Shown here: piece after piece, positions 32,600 to 45,050 of the stretch
Layout of the letters: each line of letters starts with the position of its first letter
How positions within the stretch are numbered: the first letter of the stretch is position 1
From: Symsagittifera roscoffensis
Lineage: Eukaryota; Xenacoelomorpha; Acoela; Convolutidae
NCBI RefSeq assembly: GCF_963678635.1
Contig: NC_087067.1
Span: 56,643,964-56,707,963, forward strand
DNA length: 64,000 nucleotides
Direction of reading: 5' to 3'
Notes under the pieces: generated by a model
Told to the model about the DNA's origin: nothing
What the model saw: only the letters and a program-made list of their open reading frames with translations
The model's database searches: none
Position numbers and translations under genes: made by a program

Positions 32600-33674
32600 T
32601 GTACATTTAGAGTTAGAAATAGAAAAAAACTTCGGACAAAAAATACAATTTAATTGAGATTGGTCCAGAACATAAACTAAATATTGGTTGAAATCCAGTA
32701 TTTTTGTAAGAAATTACTACAAAAACAAACGTTTTATTGCTGTTTTTATTAAAACTTTGTTTTTGTTGGACTTTTGTTTTTTAATTTAAAAACTTCACAA
32801 CTTTTTCTATTTCATGGATTGTTTTTAATAATGTTTTTCATATCTTAAGGTTTTGATTGGTTAAACCAAAATAAATTAGATGTTAAACAGCGTAAAATTT
32901 TTGCAATTTGTTGGAATTTTTACTTGAAATTTTCCGAAAACTTTGAATAAAGATAAAGAAAAAATTTCGAAGAAAGAAAAGAGAAAATCGGGATGTTTTT
33001 GTTTGATTTATATCTATATAATAATATTCATATAAAACTGAACTAAAAACTTTTTCAAAAATTTAAGGGAAAACAGAAAAAACTACAATTTTTTTCTTCG
33101 GAAGTTTTTCTAGTAAAAAGATGTTTTTTGATGCTAGATTTGCTTTGGATTAGTGAACGTTTGTTGAAATGACAGTTTTCATTCTAAAAGTCAAAATTTG
33201 AGTAAAATATTATTCAAACTGGGCTAAAAACACTCATTTTAGGAAATGGTAGATCAAGCAGAAGACAAAATTTATGTTATTTTTGAGTCTACAGGAAAAA
33301 AAAACGTTGAAATCCATTTTAAAGATTGTCAATTTTGAGAAAATGTTCTTGTTCTTAGGTTATGAATAAACGCCTAAAAAAGAATCAAAGCTCTCATCAG
33401 AAATTTTTATCAGGTTTTTCTTTCTATCGTTACATGAGTTCAGTGAGATTCTGGAAAATTTAGAGCTAGCAAGCGACTTTCCTTCAAACTTAATTTGGAG
33501 ACAAAAAATGATGGGTCAGTTGATAAATTTTTGCACTAAATTATCTTTCAGTGCTAAATTTCATGAAACAACAGTTCATTTGGAGGAAAGTAGAGAAAAC
33601 AGTAATCAAAATTCTATGTTCTCATTTTATAATTACTTGAATTGTTAAAGAAAAACTACTACAAAGCTCTGTAG
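32600..33674. repeat. 3' non-coding part of copy B, shared with copy C
   Basis: AT-rich, no ORF of note. It is homologous to 41150-42272 at about 90%. Homology stops sharply after ACTACTACAAAGCTCTG (33674; 42272 in copy C), which may be the end of the mobile unit. Confidence 0.6.
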
Positions 33675-33989
33675 CACAAAAATACTACAAATAGGAAAAA
33701 ATAGCATCACTCGTTGATATTCGAAAACCTGAAACAATTTTTTCAGAAATAATTGAATTTTTTCACTAGTTGACTTCCGGAAACTGAAGCATACTGCAGC
33801 ATTCCAAGCGAAAAGACACAAAAGGATGAAAGGCTCATGCAATATAGTTGATATTTTTGCCTTCTGACTTCTGCATTTTGAAAGAGAAAAAAATTTTTTT
33901 TTCAGTATGTCTCCAGGTGAAGGCTTTTCGCCCCCCATTGAGTAAAACTAAGTCATGAGTCAACAACAACTGACGGAATCTCAGCCACA
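33675..33989. other. Unassigned stretch after copy B
   Basis: AT-rich; the minus-strand hydrophobic frame at 33645-33938 is best explained as a composition effect. No supported gene. Confidence 0.35.
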
Positions 33990-34907
33990 ATTTCTCATGA
34001 AGTGCTGATTGAAACGGAAGCGAAATTTAGAAATGCGCTAACAGCATCCACGGCAGAAACAAAACAAATCCAAATAATCAAAATCATCCCCTCATTCTCG
34101 AGAGAAATTGTAAAGTCAGCTGAAAATCTGGCGCAGGCATATCGAAGTTGTGTTTCCGATACACTGAAACAATTCCACACAACAATGCAAGAGAAGATAA
34201 CAATCTCAAAAACATTAACTGTCACGAAAGATGACCGCAAACTTCATACACTGACAGTTATTGCTCCCCCCCGAAGCAGAGTAATTCCTAATTATCATAA
34301 AAATCGATGGAATCATTCTACTTAACTTGACGGTATTTCCCATGGGATGCTTTCCACGGTCTCATAGACCCAAGAACATTTACTCTAAGCTAGTCGAAAT
34401 CAAATTGTCGAATTTGCCTTATGTATGCAACGATATTGAAGCAAAATTAATTCTCCAAGTGTCAGAAGACATAACTCATAGCCCCATATTCCAACATGAA
34501 ACCTGTCTCGTAACTGAACCGGGTCAGTTTGTTTACACTGGAAGAGCAATTTTAGAAGTTAAAAAACAAAACGAAGGGCAACAGAAAAGCTGACGGACTG
34601 GTCTTACAAATCGAGAATGAATGGCTTCAAAATGTGGGAAGGTGTAGAAATCTCGTTTCACATACCTTCACTACAGGATTGTCAAAAATGCAAGATAACT
34701 GGACGCCAAGAAAATTGTCATCACGAGGATTGGTGCAATATAGAAAAGCAAAAAACCAATAATCCAAATAATCAGTACCCACAAAGATCAAGCTTCCATA
34801 TTTGCAGCGACGAGAAAACCGACGACGAAACAACATGCGATAAGTTTTGTAATGGTACCAAAACTGTAGAAGATAAGAATGTCGAAACACCACCATCTAG
34901 ATTTTAG
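33990..34907 (+). pseudogene. Unrecognised three-piece ORF cluster
   Basis: Three plus-strand frames run nearly end to end: 34002-34325, 34327-34593 and 34617-34907, in frames 0, +1 and 0. They look like one gene with two frameshifts, or three small genes. The first has a polar, probably helical middle (SFSREIVKSAENLAQAYRSC). The second has FPMGCFPRSHRPKNIYSKL and a His/Cys-containing stretch. The third has a Cys/His cluster QDCQKCKITGRQENCHHEDW that could bind zinc. Base composition is less AT-rich than the flanks. No family is recognised. Confidence 0.4.
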
Positions 34908-35190
34908 ATTATTGAATCTAAAACAAACAGTGCAGCGAACCCAAGCAAAGAAAAACAAAAGGATGAGGTTCTCAACAATCAGGTCGTAGGTTTTCATTCT
35001 TACTCTGCAAAAGAAAAAAAAAGACAATTTAAATATTAAAAAAACAAACAAAAATGTTCCTTCGACGGAAGAAAGCTTACAAAAAGAGAGCGCGAAATTT
35101 CACCAAATTCTTGGTCAGTTTCAACACGGAAGAAGGGGCCTAAAATGAACCTTAAAAGTTACGGAGAAGACTTGCTTGGAGGGAAGCTTC
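34908..35190. other. Short unassigned stretch before the LINE repeat
   Basis: AT-rich, no supported gene. Confidence 0.3.
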
Positions 35191-37107
35191 AGCAAAATTT
35201 CTAGGTGAGGAAAACCATATACTTTTTCCGGTAATATTTTTAGCATAGGAAATCCAGCAAAATTACACTCACTTATCAAAAAATGCCAAGTATTAAAAAA
35301 ATTGCCCAGTTTCATTTTGTGCATTCAGGAAGCGAAATTATCAAAACTTACGAATATACATTTGAGTTTACTGGATAAATATAATTTCTTATTCGATTTC
35401 ATACCGGGCTCAAATATTTCTGGTGGTTTCTTAACGTTATGGTCATCAAACTTGAGTATTGCTAAAAAGAAATGCTTCAAGTACAGGTTTTCAATTGTTA
35501 AAATTTGTCAAACTTGGTTGACTTGTTATCAACCTTTATGCGAACCCAAATTCATTCCAAGCAACTTTGAATTCCCTGAAATTAAGCATCAGATTTTTAC
35601 CTTTTAAAACAAAAAAAATCATGCTTGGTGATTTTAATGCGCTGAGTTATGACAATATTAACAGTTCTTCAGTAAAAAAATTAATGATGCACGTATCAAA
35701 CGATTTACCCAAATCAAAGAACAAACTCTTGATTGTTTTGGTTTTGTTGATTTTGCAATCAAAAATGATTTTTGTGACTATACACATTATGACAAACAGC
35801 ATAAAACTTTTTCGTTAAGTTAAGTCATCTAACTTGTATCAGCGCGGCCCTAAATACTGGAGACTAAATGAAAAAACTTTAAAAAACAACTCCAGGTTAA
35901 TTCGTGAAGATCTAAAAAACTTAATGAAAAATGAATCACCAAATAGTTACGGAAACTTTAAGCATAATTTTCGTGACCTTCTGAGGTTTAATCAAGAGAA
36001 CAAAAAGCGTGTGAATCAGAAAGAACTTAATATATTGAAGTATCTCGAAAATGTTCTCAGAGATTGCATTCACAGCGGAAAAGGTTCGAACCCTAATTTG
36101 ATTGAAGAATATCATTTGGTGCTGAAACATCTTCAAAAAGCTTCCAAAGAAAAAGATTTTTCAGATTAACGAAAAATTCAGAAAACTCTCAGCTATATTT
36201 TTGAGGGTGTGCCCAAATTTGGTAGCCAATTGAACTCAAAGAACACAATTAACTCAATCAAGCAAAAACAAGTAGATCAGAACGAATATCATACGGATGA
36301 GGATATTCCTTATCAATTTCGAAAGTATTTTCCAAATAGTTCTACAACAGACTCCCATCAAATACTAATGACAATTTTATCAAAAAAAAAACTCGAAAAA
36401 GATGAGAATGATGGCTACAACTACTTTGCAGAAGGTGAAGTTCACTTGGCTATAATCAAATTGAATTTAAAAAGCTCGCCTGGACCAGACGGCCTTACGT
36501 CTCAGCTATAAAAGACTTTCACGGATAAGTTTTGTTCAATTTTAGCTAAAAGTGTCAATCATTATCTTCATGGTGGAAAAACTTCCAAACAGTTTTTATT
36601 TAGCAATAATCAAACTGCTCCCGAAATTTGAAAATGCGATACCAGTACAAGAATTTTGCCCCCATCAGTCTTGTGAATACTGACGCGAAAATCTTTGCCC
36701 ATGTACTCTGCAATAGATTTAAAAAAGACTTTCGCAAAGTTGTAAAAACCATCAGCACGCCTATTTGCCTAGAAGAAAATTTCACACAGCAATACGAAAA
36801 TTGGAAAAAGCGATTACTCCGGAACGATTGGCTAACCGAGGTTCATGTGCTGTAAAATTAGACTTTTCTAAATCATTTGACAGAGTTGACAGTCGCTTCT
36901 CAACAAAGTTTTGAAAGGGTTAAACCCTGATGAGTTTTCAGTTAGAGCAATTGAAGCTTTTTATTTAGACTCAAAAGCAGTAATTGAGATGAATGGTTTT
37001 TTATCAGCCAGCTTTACAACTCAACGCGGTGTGAGACAAGGTTGCCCTCTTTCCGCATTTTTACTCATATTTTTTTATCGAATCCCTTCTTCAAGCAATT
37101 GGATCTT
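35191..37107 (+). pseudogene. Truncated LINE retrotransposon, tandem unit 1
   Basis: Plus strand, in order: end of an AP-type endonuclease (KKIMLGDFNALSYDNI, 35567-35818), a linker (RGPKYWRLNEKTLKNNSRLI), then RT pieces SSPGPDGLTSQL (near 36475), ISLVNTDAKIFAHVLCNRF (36660), KLDFSKSFDRVD (motif A, near 36865) and TQRGVRQGCPLSAFLLIFF (37020). It breaks off before the YxDD box, in the codons for QAIGS. Several frameshifts and stops. The upstream part of the endonuclease is readable in other frames from 35302. A non-LTR element copied through target-primed reverse transcription; this copy is dead. Confidence 0.8.
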
Positions 37108-39112
37108 AGCAAAATTTCTAGGTGAGGAAAACCATATACTTTTTCCGGTAATATTTTTAGCATAGGAAATCCAGCAAAATTACACTCACTTATCAAAAAA
37201 TGCCAAGTATTAAAAAAGTTGCCCAGTTTCATTTTGTGCATTCAGGAAGCGAAATTATCAAAACTTACGAATATACATTTGAGTTTACTGGATAAATACA
37301 ATTTTTTATTCGATTTCATACCGGGCTCAAATATTTCTGGTGGTTTCTTAACGTTATGGTCATCAAACTTGAGTATTGCTAAAAAGAAATGCTTCAAGTA
37401 CAGGTTTTCAATTGTTAAAAATTGTCAAACTTGGTTGACTTGTTATCAACCTTTATGCGAACCCAAATTCATTCCAAGCAACTTTGAATTCCCTGAAATT
37501 AAGCATCAGATTTTTACCTTTTAAAACAAAAAAAATCATGCTTGGTGATTTTAATGCGCTGAGTTATGACAATATTAACAGTTCTTCAGTAAAAAAATTA
37601 ATGATGCACGTATCAAACGATTTACCCAAATCAAAGAACAAACTCTTGATTGTTTTGGTTTTGTTGATTTTGCAATCAAAAATGATTTTTGTGACTATAC
37701 ACATTATGACAAACAGCCTAAAACTTTTGTGCGCATAGATTAAATTTTTATGAAATTCGAAACAGAGTATGACTCTGTGCAAAGCACTTAAATATCACTT
37801 TCTGATCATTAGCTCTTACACGTTTTCGTTAAGTCATCTAACTTGTATCAGCGCGGCCCTAAATACTGGAGACTAAATGAAAAAACTTTAAAAAACAACT
37901 CCAGGTTAATTCGTGAAGATCTAAAAAACTTTTTTGAAAATGAATCACCAAATAGTTACGGAAACTTTAAGCATAATTTTCGTGACCTTCTGAGGTTTAA
38001 TCAAGAGAACAAAAAGCGTGTGAATCAGAAAGAACTTAATATATTGAAGTATCTCGAAAATGTTCTCAGAGATTGCATTCACAGCGGAAAAGGTTCGAAC
38101 CCTAATTTGATTGAAGAATATCATTTGGTGCTGAAACATCTTCAAAAAGCTTCCAAAAAAAAAGATTTTTCAGATTAACGAAAAATTCAGAAAACTCTCA
38201 GCTATATTTTTGAGGGTGTGCCCAAATTTGGTAGCCAATTGAACTCAAAGAACACAATTAACTCAATCAAGCAAAAACAAGTAGATCAGAACGAATATCA
38301 TACGGATGAGGATATTCCTTATCAATTTCGAAAGTATTTTCCAAATAGTTCTACAACAGACTCCCATCAAATACTAATGACAATTTTATCAAAAAAAACT
38401 CGAAAAAGATGAGAATGATGGCTACAATTACTTTGCAGAAGGTGAAGTTCACTTGGCTATAATCAAATTGAATTTAAAAAGCTCGCCTGGACCAGACGGC
38501 CTTACGTCTCAGCTATAAAAGACTTTCACGGATAAGTTTTGTTCAATTTTAGCTAAAAGTTTCAATCATTATCTTCATGGTGGAAAAACTTCCGAACAGT
38601 TTTTATTTAGCAATAATCAAACTGCTCCCGAAATTTGAAAATGCCATACCAGTACAAGAATTTTGCCCCCATCAGTCTTGTGAATACTGACGCGAAAATC
38701 TTTGCCCATGTATTCTGCAATAGATTTAAAAAAGACTTTCGCAAAGTTGTAAAAACCATCAGCACGCCTATTTGCCTAGAAGAAAATTTCACACAGCAAT
38801 ACGAAAATTGGAAAAAGCGATTACTCCGGAACGATTGGCTAACCGAGGTTCATGTGCTGTAAAATTAGACTTTTCTAAATCATTTGACAGAGTTGACAGT
38901 CGCTTCTCAACAAAGTTTTGAAAGGGTTAAACCCTGATGAGTTTTCAGTTAGAGCTATTGAAGCTTTTTATTTAGACTCAAAAGCAGTAATTGAGATGAA
39001 TGGTTTTTTATCAGCCAGCTTCACAACTCAACGCGGTGTGAGACAAGGTTGCCCTCTTTCCGCATTTTTACTCATATTTTTTATCGAATCCTTTCTTCAA
39101 GCAATTGGATCT
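37108..39112 (+). pseudogene. Truncated LINE retrotransposon, tandem unit 2
   Basis: Direct repeat of 35191-37107, about 97-98% identical, beginning AGCAAAATTTCTAGG and ending CAATTGGATCT. It carries about 88 bp near 37733-37822 absent from unit 1 and so is closer to the original. It has the same truncation before the YxDD box. The head-to-tail layout with identical ends argues for tandem duplication of an already truncated copy rather than two insertions. Confidence 0.8.
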
Positions 39113-39359
39113 AAATACTTTATATAAAAAAAACTTCTCAATTACTTTTGCACACTTGTAAAAAAAATCAACAAAAAAATCGCACTTTGCTAGAAAAATG
39201 AATTGAAATTTTGCAAACGTAATGAAAAATCCAAATCAAATTTTGCATTTTCCAAATATATTCTGAGGTAATTTTGCACAAGTATTGAAAATACATAAAA
39301 TCTTAAAAATGTTTAATTTGAAACACAAATAATATTGACAAATGCTAAAGGTTGAAAGA
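39113..39359. other. AT-rich stretch with GCACATGT-type motifs
   Basis: TTTTGCACACTTGTAAAAAA and TTTTGCAAACGTAATGAAAA occur here, of the type seen at 22490-23060. No ORF. Confidence 0.35.
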
Positions 39360-42272
39360 CAAATTGACAAGTCCTATTTACAGAACAATCTTTGTAACAA
39401 TCAGCGGTTTTCAACAAGTTTAGGTATGAATTTTGCATTATTCGAATCCTTTCCAAGAAAGTCAAGCCGAGCGTCTGGGTAGGTGCAAGCTTCTGAATAG
39501 AACTTAAACGTTTTTTTTGGAAGTTTGTTTGGTAATATGCTTGTAAAGTAATCAAAAACCGAACCCAGAAAGTTCCATAGAACTGTGAAAGTTCCAACAG
39601 AGAAAACAGAGAAAATGAAGTCATTAATTTCTAGAATCTACACATTAACTCCTTGAAAGTTAGGGGAAGTCTTTACACCTTAAAATCTAGAGTCTTCTAA
39701 GTTTTCCAAAAATTCGTTTTTTTCATCTAATCAGACTTCCAGAACAAACTCTCAGGCGATGAAATTTTTTAAAGATTTTGTTGATTTTAGATATTTTGCT
39801 TTCTTTGAAATCTGAATAAAGACACTCCAATAAAACTGTGAAAAAGCTGTCGTTTTTACGGACACTTTTTTTTCCTCGTTTCAACAATCTATCAACCTGA
39901 TCAGACAATTTGTTCAATTTTTGAATGAAAATGACGGAATTGTTCACAAAATACTTATCTAGAGAATGTAACCAAAACCTGCCCTAAGCTGGAATAAGAA
40001 ATAATTTCAATTCATTTGAAAATCTTCTACAATTCAGATCATTCCATCAACATGAATAGAGTTTTGAAAAGAAACGGAAATCTATCCCAAAAATTGGAAC
40101 CAATCATAATAGAACGAACGAATAATTGCATCCAGTTTGAAATTGGTTTCAAATCTGTCAAGATTCTCAAGTGTAAAACTTCTCAGCCTAGTAAAAAAAT
40201 TATCATCGAATTTTTGGAATTGAGATAACTCGAGAGTAACAAAAAAAACAGGGAATATAGAAAAGAGTTAATTATGTCCAAGACACCTGCGAGAAAAAAA
40301 TACTGGTTTTCAGATAATCCAAACACAAAACTGTTTGATGAAATTGCGGATCTGGGATAAGGAAACAGTTTTATTCGCTTACAAGTGAATATTAACTAAA
40401 AAATACAGTTCCTTTAAAATGGTTGAGTTTGACAACTTCTACAGAAATCCGATAAAATATTTTAATCCGCTAAGAAATTTTCTGCATAATTGGCAAAAAA
40501 TTGAAACAATTCGTGATAGAAGGTACATGGGGTGGCACATGATGAAGAAAGTGACAACGAACTCGAAGCATAACTGAAAACTTGTTTCAAATAGAAGTTC
40601 TTTTCCTACACATTTAATAAAATCTTTTGCTTGCATGTGTAATACATATTTCTTCATTTTGAATCAATTTTTTGAAACAATTTCTTGTTTTATTTCAATT
40701 TAAAATTGTAAACTACCAAAAAAACGTTTGTATTAAGTTTGTTATTTCATCACAAAGCTTACATAATCACAATGTACAGAACCATGATCATCAATAAAAT
40801 AACCAACTTTTTTCAAAAAATTAGTTTCTTATTTTGAGTTTTGAATTTTTCGAATTCTTTCCAGAAACGCTGATCCAAGAGTTATGGTGGAAGCAAGTTT
40901 TTGATTAGAACTTAGATAATGTCTCTTGAACTTTTTCCGAACGAGTCGTTTCCTTGCAATGCTTGGTATCTTTTCTGCTCCTTTCCAATTCAAGTTATGT
41001 TATGAAAACGAAGACTTGAAGCAGTTGCCTATGTCAATTATACCTTGAACGATATCAAAAAACTTGCCCAAGTCTTGGGAAACTTTATGTTTGTTGATAA
41101 TTGTAAAGATCAGTATTGCTTTGTGATGTTTTGTATGTTTGGTAGTTGAAAAGTTTGGTAGATTGAGAAAAAAAAATTCCGCTATGAGGTGTACATTTAG
41201 AGTTAGAAACAGAAAAAAAACATCTGACGAAAAATAGAATTTAATTGAAATTAGTTCAGAACATAAACCAAGTGTTAATTGAAATCCAGTACGTTTGTAA
41301 GAAATTACTACAAAAAAAACGTTATATTGCTGTTTTCTTTAAAACTTTGTTTTTTTGTTGGACACTAATGTAAGCAAGTGGGAAATTTTAATTGAAAAAC
41401 TTCGCAATTTTCTCTATTTCATGGATTGTTTTCAATAATTTTTTTCATATCTTGAGATTTTGATTGGTTAAATCAAAACAACTTAGATATTAAACAGCGT
41501 AAAATCTTTGCAATTTGTTGGATTTTTTACTTGAAATTTTCTGAAAAATTTGAAGAAAGATAAGAAAAAATTTGAATAAAGAAAAAAAAACGGGATGTTT
41601 TTGTTAGATTTATATCTATATAATATTATTTACAAAACACTGAATTAAAAATTTTTTCAAAAACTCAAGAGAAAACAGAAAAAAAAACAATTTTTTTCTT
41701 TGGAAGTTTTTCTAGTAAAAAGGTGTTTTTTGATGCTAAATTTGCTTTGGATTAGTGAAAGTTTGTTGAATTGATAGTTTTCAATCTAAAAGTCAAAGTT
41801 TGATTACAATATTATTCAAATTGGGCTAAAAACACTCATTTTAGGAAATGGTAGATCAAGCAGAAGACAAAGTTATGTTATTTTTGAGTCTACAGGAAAA
41901 AGAATGTTGAAATTCATTTTGAAGATTGTGAATTTTGAGAAAACATTCTTGATTTTAGATTATGTATAAAAGCCTAAAAAAGAATCAAAACTCTCATCAA
42001 GAACTTTCATCAGGTTTTTCTTTCTATCGTTATATGAGTTAGGTGACATTCTGGAAAATTTAGAGTTCACAAGCCAATTTCCTTCAAACTTAATTTGGAG
42101 ACAAAACATTAGAGGTCAGTTGATAAAATTTTTCCAATAAATTATCTTTCAGTGCTAAATTTCATGCAACAACAGTTCATTTGGAGGAAAGTAGAGAAAA
42201 CAGTAATCAAAATTCTGTGTTCACATTTTGTAATTACTTGAATTGTCATAGAAAAACTACTACAAAGCTCTG
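39360..42272. repeat. Copy C of the DNA-element segment (homologous to 29745-33674)
   Basis: Same order as copy B: ORF-X remnant (minus, 39365-39620), ORF-Y pieces (plus, 40060-40570), ORF-X C-terminal coding remnant (about 40820-41000), PC4-like end (plus, 41003-41150) and non-coding 3' part to 42272. About 970 bp corresponding to 31442-32416 are missing, joining CAAGTTATGT directly to AAAACGAAGACTTGAAGC and so deleting the ORF-X N-terminus and the PC4-like N-terminus together. Identity to B is about 90%. Confidence 0.8.
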
Positions 42273-42284
42273 CTGTAGAATTAG

Positions 42285-42445
42285 TTTTGAGAAATAGCAA
42301 TGTTCATATGTTGGTTCAGAAGAAGCGAAGCACAGTTTCAATGAGGAAAAAAATCAAGGGTGGCTGGAGTGCCGTGATGAGTTTCAGAAAAGCAGACAAT
42401 GAACCTCAAACTGCGCTGGTTGGCTTAAAGAGGTTGTTGCAATGT
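42285..42445 (+). pseudogene. Fragment of RT family 2, plus orientation
   Basis: AAGCGAAGCACAGTTTCAAT and the following 120 bp match the complement of 43970-44110 inside the minus-strand RT pseudogene. It is thus an inverted partial copy lying 1.5 kb away, directly after copy C. Confidence 0.65.
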
Positions 42446-43400
42446 GAATGGAATACGAACAGATAATTATGTAGAACAACATCAGATGATTAGAAAAGCG
42501 TACACATCCACCAATTCTTTTAAGGAACAGATACAGTTTATGAAACTTGACCATTGGAAACTCCTCCAAATTTTGTTTCATATACGAACGTGCGATGATA
42601 ATTGTGGTAAAAATTTGGGTAAAATATGTGTTCATGGTAACTTAGCAGAACTATGAACAATTCTCAGAAACCACACACGATTTCATTTTTTTGGAACTGT
42701 ATATATTTTGATTCTAATTTTGTGTCTTTGAAATGAGTTTTGACTAACCTTTAAAAAAATCCAGGTTAGAATCGAATCATGGAAATTTTCAACTTTTCAA
42801 ATCAAAATTCAAACTAATTTTTTGAACTGATGTTGTTTGCAACATAGTTTTTCTCTAGGACAAAAAAATAGTAAAAAAAGTAGATATAGAGCGAAATAGA
42901 AGTAAATTTTGGACAGAAGCTAATCTAATTTGATGACTTGTACGTAACCGTTTTCAAATTTTTGACAATTTTTCCGATTATTGTGAAGTTTTAGCTGCGT
43001 TTCAGTTAGGTCTCAGCATATTTTCAGGTGGATGGCGCACTGTTTTAAGAAGAACGATCATCTAATAAAACAATTAATAGGCCGAATTATAACAAATCTT
43101 ATTGTGTTTTGAAGATTTTTCGATTGAAAAATTTCAATTTTTCAAAAAAAAAATTCAATTTTTGAAACTCCAACCATTGATTTACCGTGAACCAAAAAAC
43201 ATAAAACCTTCATTCTACATTCTACACGTACTTAACCATTGATATTTAGCAGTTACATAACGCGCGCCGACATTTTTGCGAAAAAACTAGACATTTCCAA
43301 TCATACAATTTTTCTTACAATTATCTTACCATCACACAAACCATGAAACCTTACCAATTCTTTTCCCTAGCTTTATTCATTGTATGCTCTATACCCATTG
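42446..43400. other. Unassigned stretch between inverted RT-family pieces
   Basis: AT-rich; an 83-codon minus frame at 42384-42635 has no recognisable motif. Together with the flanking inverted fragments it could form a long foldback. Confidence 0.3.
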
Positions 43401-43414
43401 TTACTAAATTTTGA

Positions 43415-43458
43415 GGCTGACCGAAATCATTAAGGTAACTTAATACATAGGGTCAGCC
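43415..43458. repeat. Hairpin on the 3' side of RT family 2
   Basis: Stem GGCTGACC (43415-43422) and GGTCAGCC (43451-43458), loop of 28 bases containing an inner ATTAAG/CTTAAT stem. On the minus strand it lies about 150 bp downstream of the RT-family ORF. Related to 13918-13970 with one compensatory base pair change. It may be a structure recognised by the element's own RT; this is inference. Confidence 0.55.
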
Positions 43459-43603
43459 ACGCTACCCTTTCCACCCTCCTTCGCTCCTTTTTAGCCCCCA
43501 ACACCTTTCAAAGGAGGTTTTTTTAACGTCTAATACTCAACGCATCTCTGAACTCATTCTTTGAAATATTGAAATTACATTTTGACAGCGGCAAGGAAGT
43601 CAA

Positions 43604-45050
43604 CTACCACAGAGAACAGTTATTATTTATACTTCTCCACACTGCAAGTTTCTGGTCTGCTCGCAAAACAGCTAGTACTTCTTTCATTTTGATTCTAACC
43701 ATTTCTTTATGTTGCTCCTCATGAATTTTCCTTGCTCCTTTTAGTTTTGCTTTGTGATCAAATTGAACAAACTTTTTTTGGTTTGAAAGAGAGCTATCCA
43801 GACAAGACCTTGCTCCTCGCGAAGTGAAAAAGGCTAAATTGGTGCTTGCAACGGGATTTAGTACTCCCAAACCTCCGCGTTTTGCTGGAAGTGACAACAG
43901 CACGCAATATGAAAGTGTGACACTAGATAAACCCAAGAGATAAGATTTCTTCCTACATCTTTGCAACGACCTCGTTAAGCGAACCAGTGCAGCTTGAGAT
44001 TTATTGTCTGCTTTTTTGAAACTCATCACTGCACTCCAGCCACCCTTGATTTTTTCTTCAATGAAACTGTGCTTCGCTTCTTCTGAACCGACATATCCAG
44101 CCGAATAACGTCTTCCTTCTACTATTCTGATACCGAATTTGTCAATTAAACAATGAGTTTCACCAAGAAAGTTGGATGTACAAAGAGGTAGCTCTTAATT
44201 GGCTCAGGTTAGTCACCATATTTTGGCCCAATGTCAATCAGCAAGGTCAGCCAATCAAACAATTTATTCAGCTCACAAGTAGCTACCGGGTCATCTGCGT
44301 ACCACATTTGGCGATACACATCTGTTTGTTCGAGCGAGTTGACCAGAGGCATCAGAGAAACACCATAAAAATCTTCTGTTGCTTCTTCAACTATGGTGCA
44401 TGTCCTCTGTAGGTATTGAAAGGAAAACGCGATTACCTTGGCCATAACACTCTAACATTCCATAAAGCAGTTTCACGGTTCAATGAGTTGAATGCATTCG
44501 AGGTGTCCATCAGTAGAAGGCCTTATACATCCCCTTTGTTGCTATCGAAGATTTCTTCCATCGCGTGGACTGCTCCTTGGATGCTTGACTTTACACCACA
44601 GGCCCGTTAATTTGATCCACTAATTTCTTCAAGGTCCTTTTCGTGACCCCGACAACGCATTTACACATTATTATTTGCAGGCTTTCACCGATGACTATTG
44701 TTCCGACTCCCGGGCATTTGTACAGTGCAATCAATCGACCAGACGTCAACACTCAAACTTGGTCTCAAGAAACGATTTCATTTGCTACTTTAGTTAACGA
44801 TTTCATTTGCTGTTTAAGCTTCTCCTAAGGCGGCCACTTGTTCTCTTAAACCTAAATTATGACCACCAAAACGGAGAAACACATACTTTCTAGGATCTGC
44901 TCCTCCATGCCTTGATCTGGGAAACTTTTCTTTACGAGCAGAAGTCATATTAACTGTTTCTAACTCTGATAAACTGAAAATTTTTGTTCTTGCTTCTTCT
45001 TGTGGGCATTGTGCCATGGGATTTTTTTCTTTCAAAACATCAAAACCTCA
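43604..45050 (-). pseudogene. Reverse transcriptase pseudogene, family 2
   Basis: On the minus strand, in order: a motif-1-like IGESLQIIM piece (near 44690), AMEEIFDSNKGD (44555), motif A MDTSNAFNSLNR (about 44478-44512), the catalytic box MWYADD (YADD at 44290-44301) and IGPKYGD, then in 43604-44029 LPAKRGGLGVLNPVASTNLA near the end. A deletion around motif B (44380-44450) joins VEEATEDF to SLMPLV. Several stops. The upstream frame 44814-45035 (LRFGGHNLGLREQVAALGEA) may be its N-terminal part. This RT type is common in cnidarian and mollusc genomes; whether it is LINE or another class I cannot settle. Confidence 0.7.

Noticed and set aside
33645-33938. 97-codon minus-strand hydrophobic frame
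   Set aside because: The same antisense composition effect in A-rich plus-strand DNA; no motif and no conservation in copy C.
34627-35051. Minus-strand hydrophobic frames suggesting a multi-pass membrane protein
   Set aside because: They lie opposite plus-strand frames rich in Asn, Lys and Gln; antisense reading of such codons gives Phe, Ile and Leu. The frame also has a stop in the middle.
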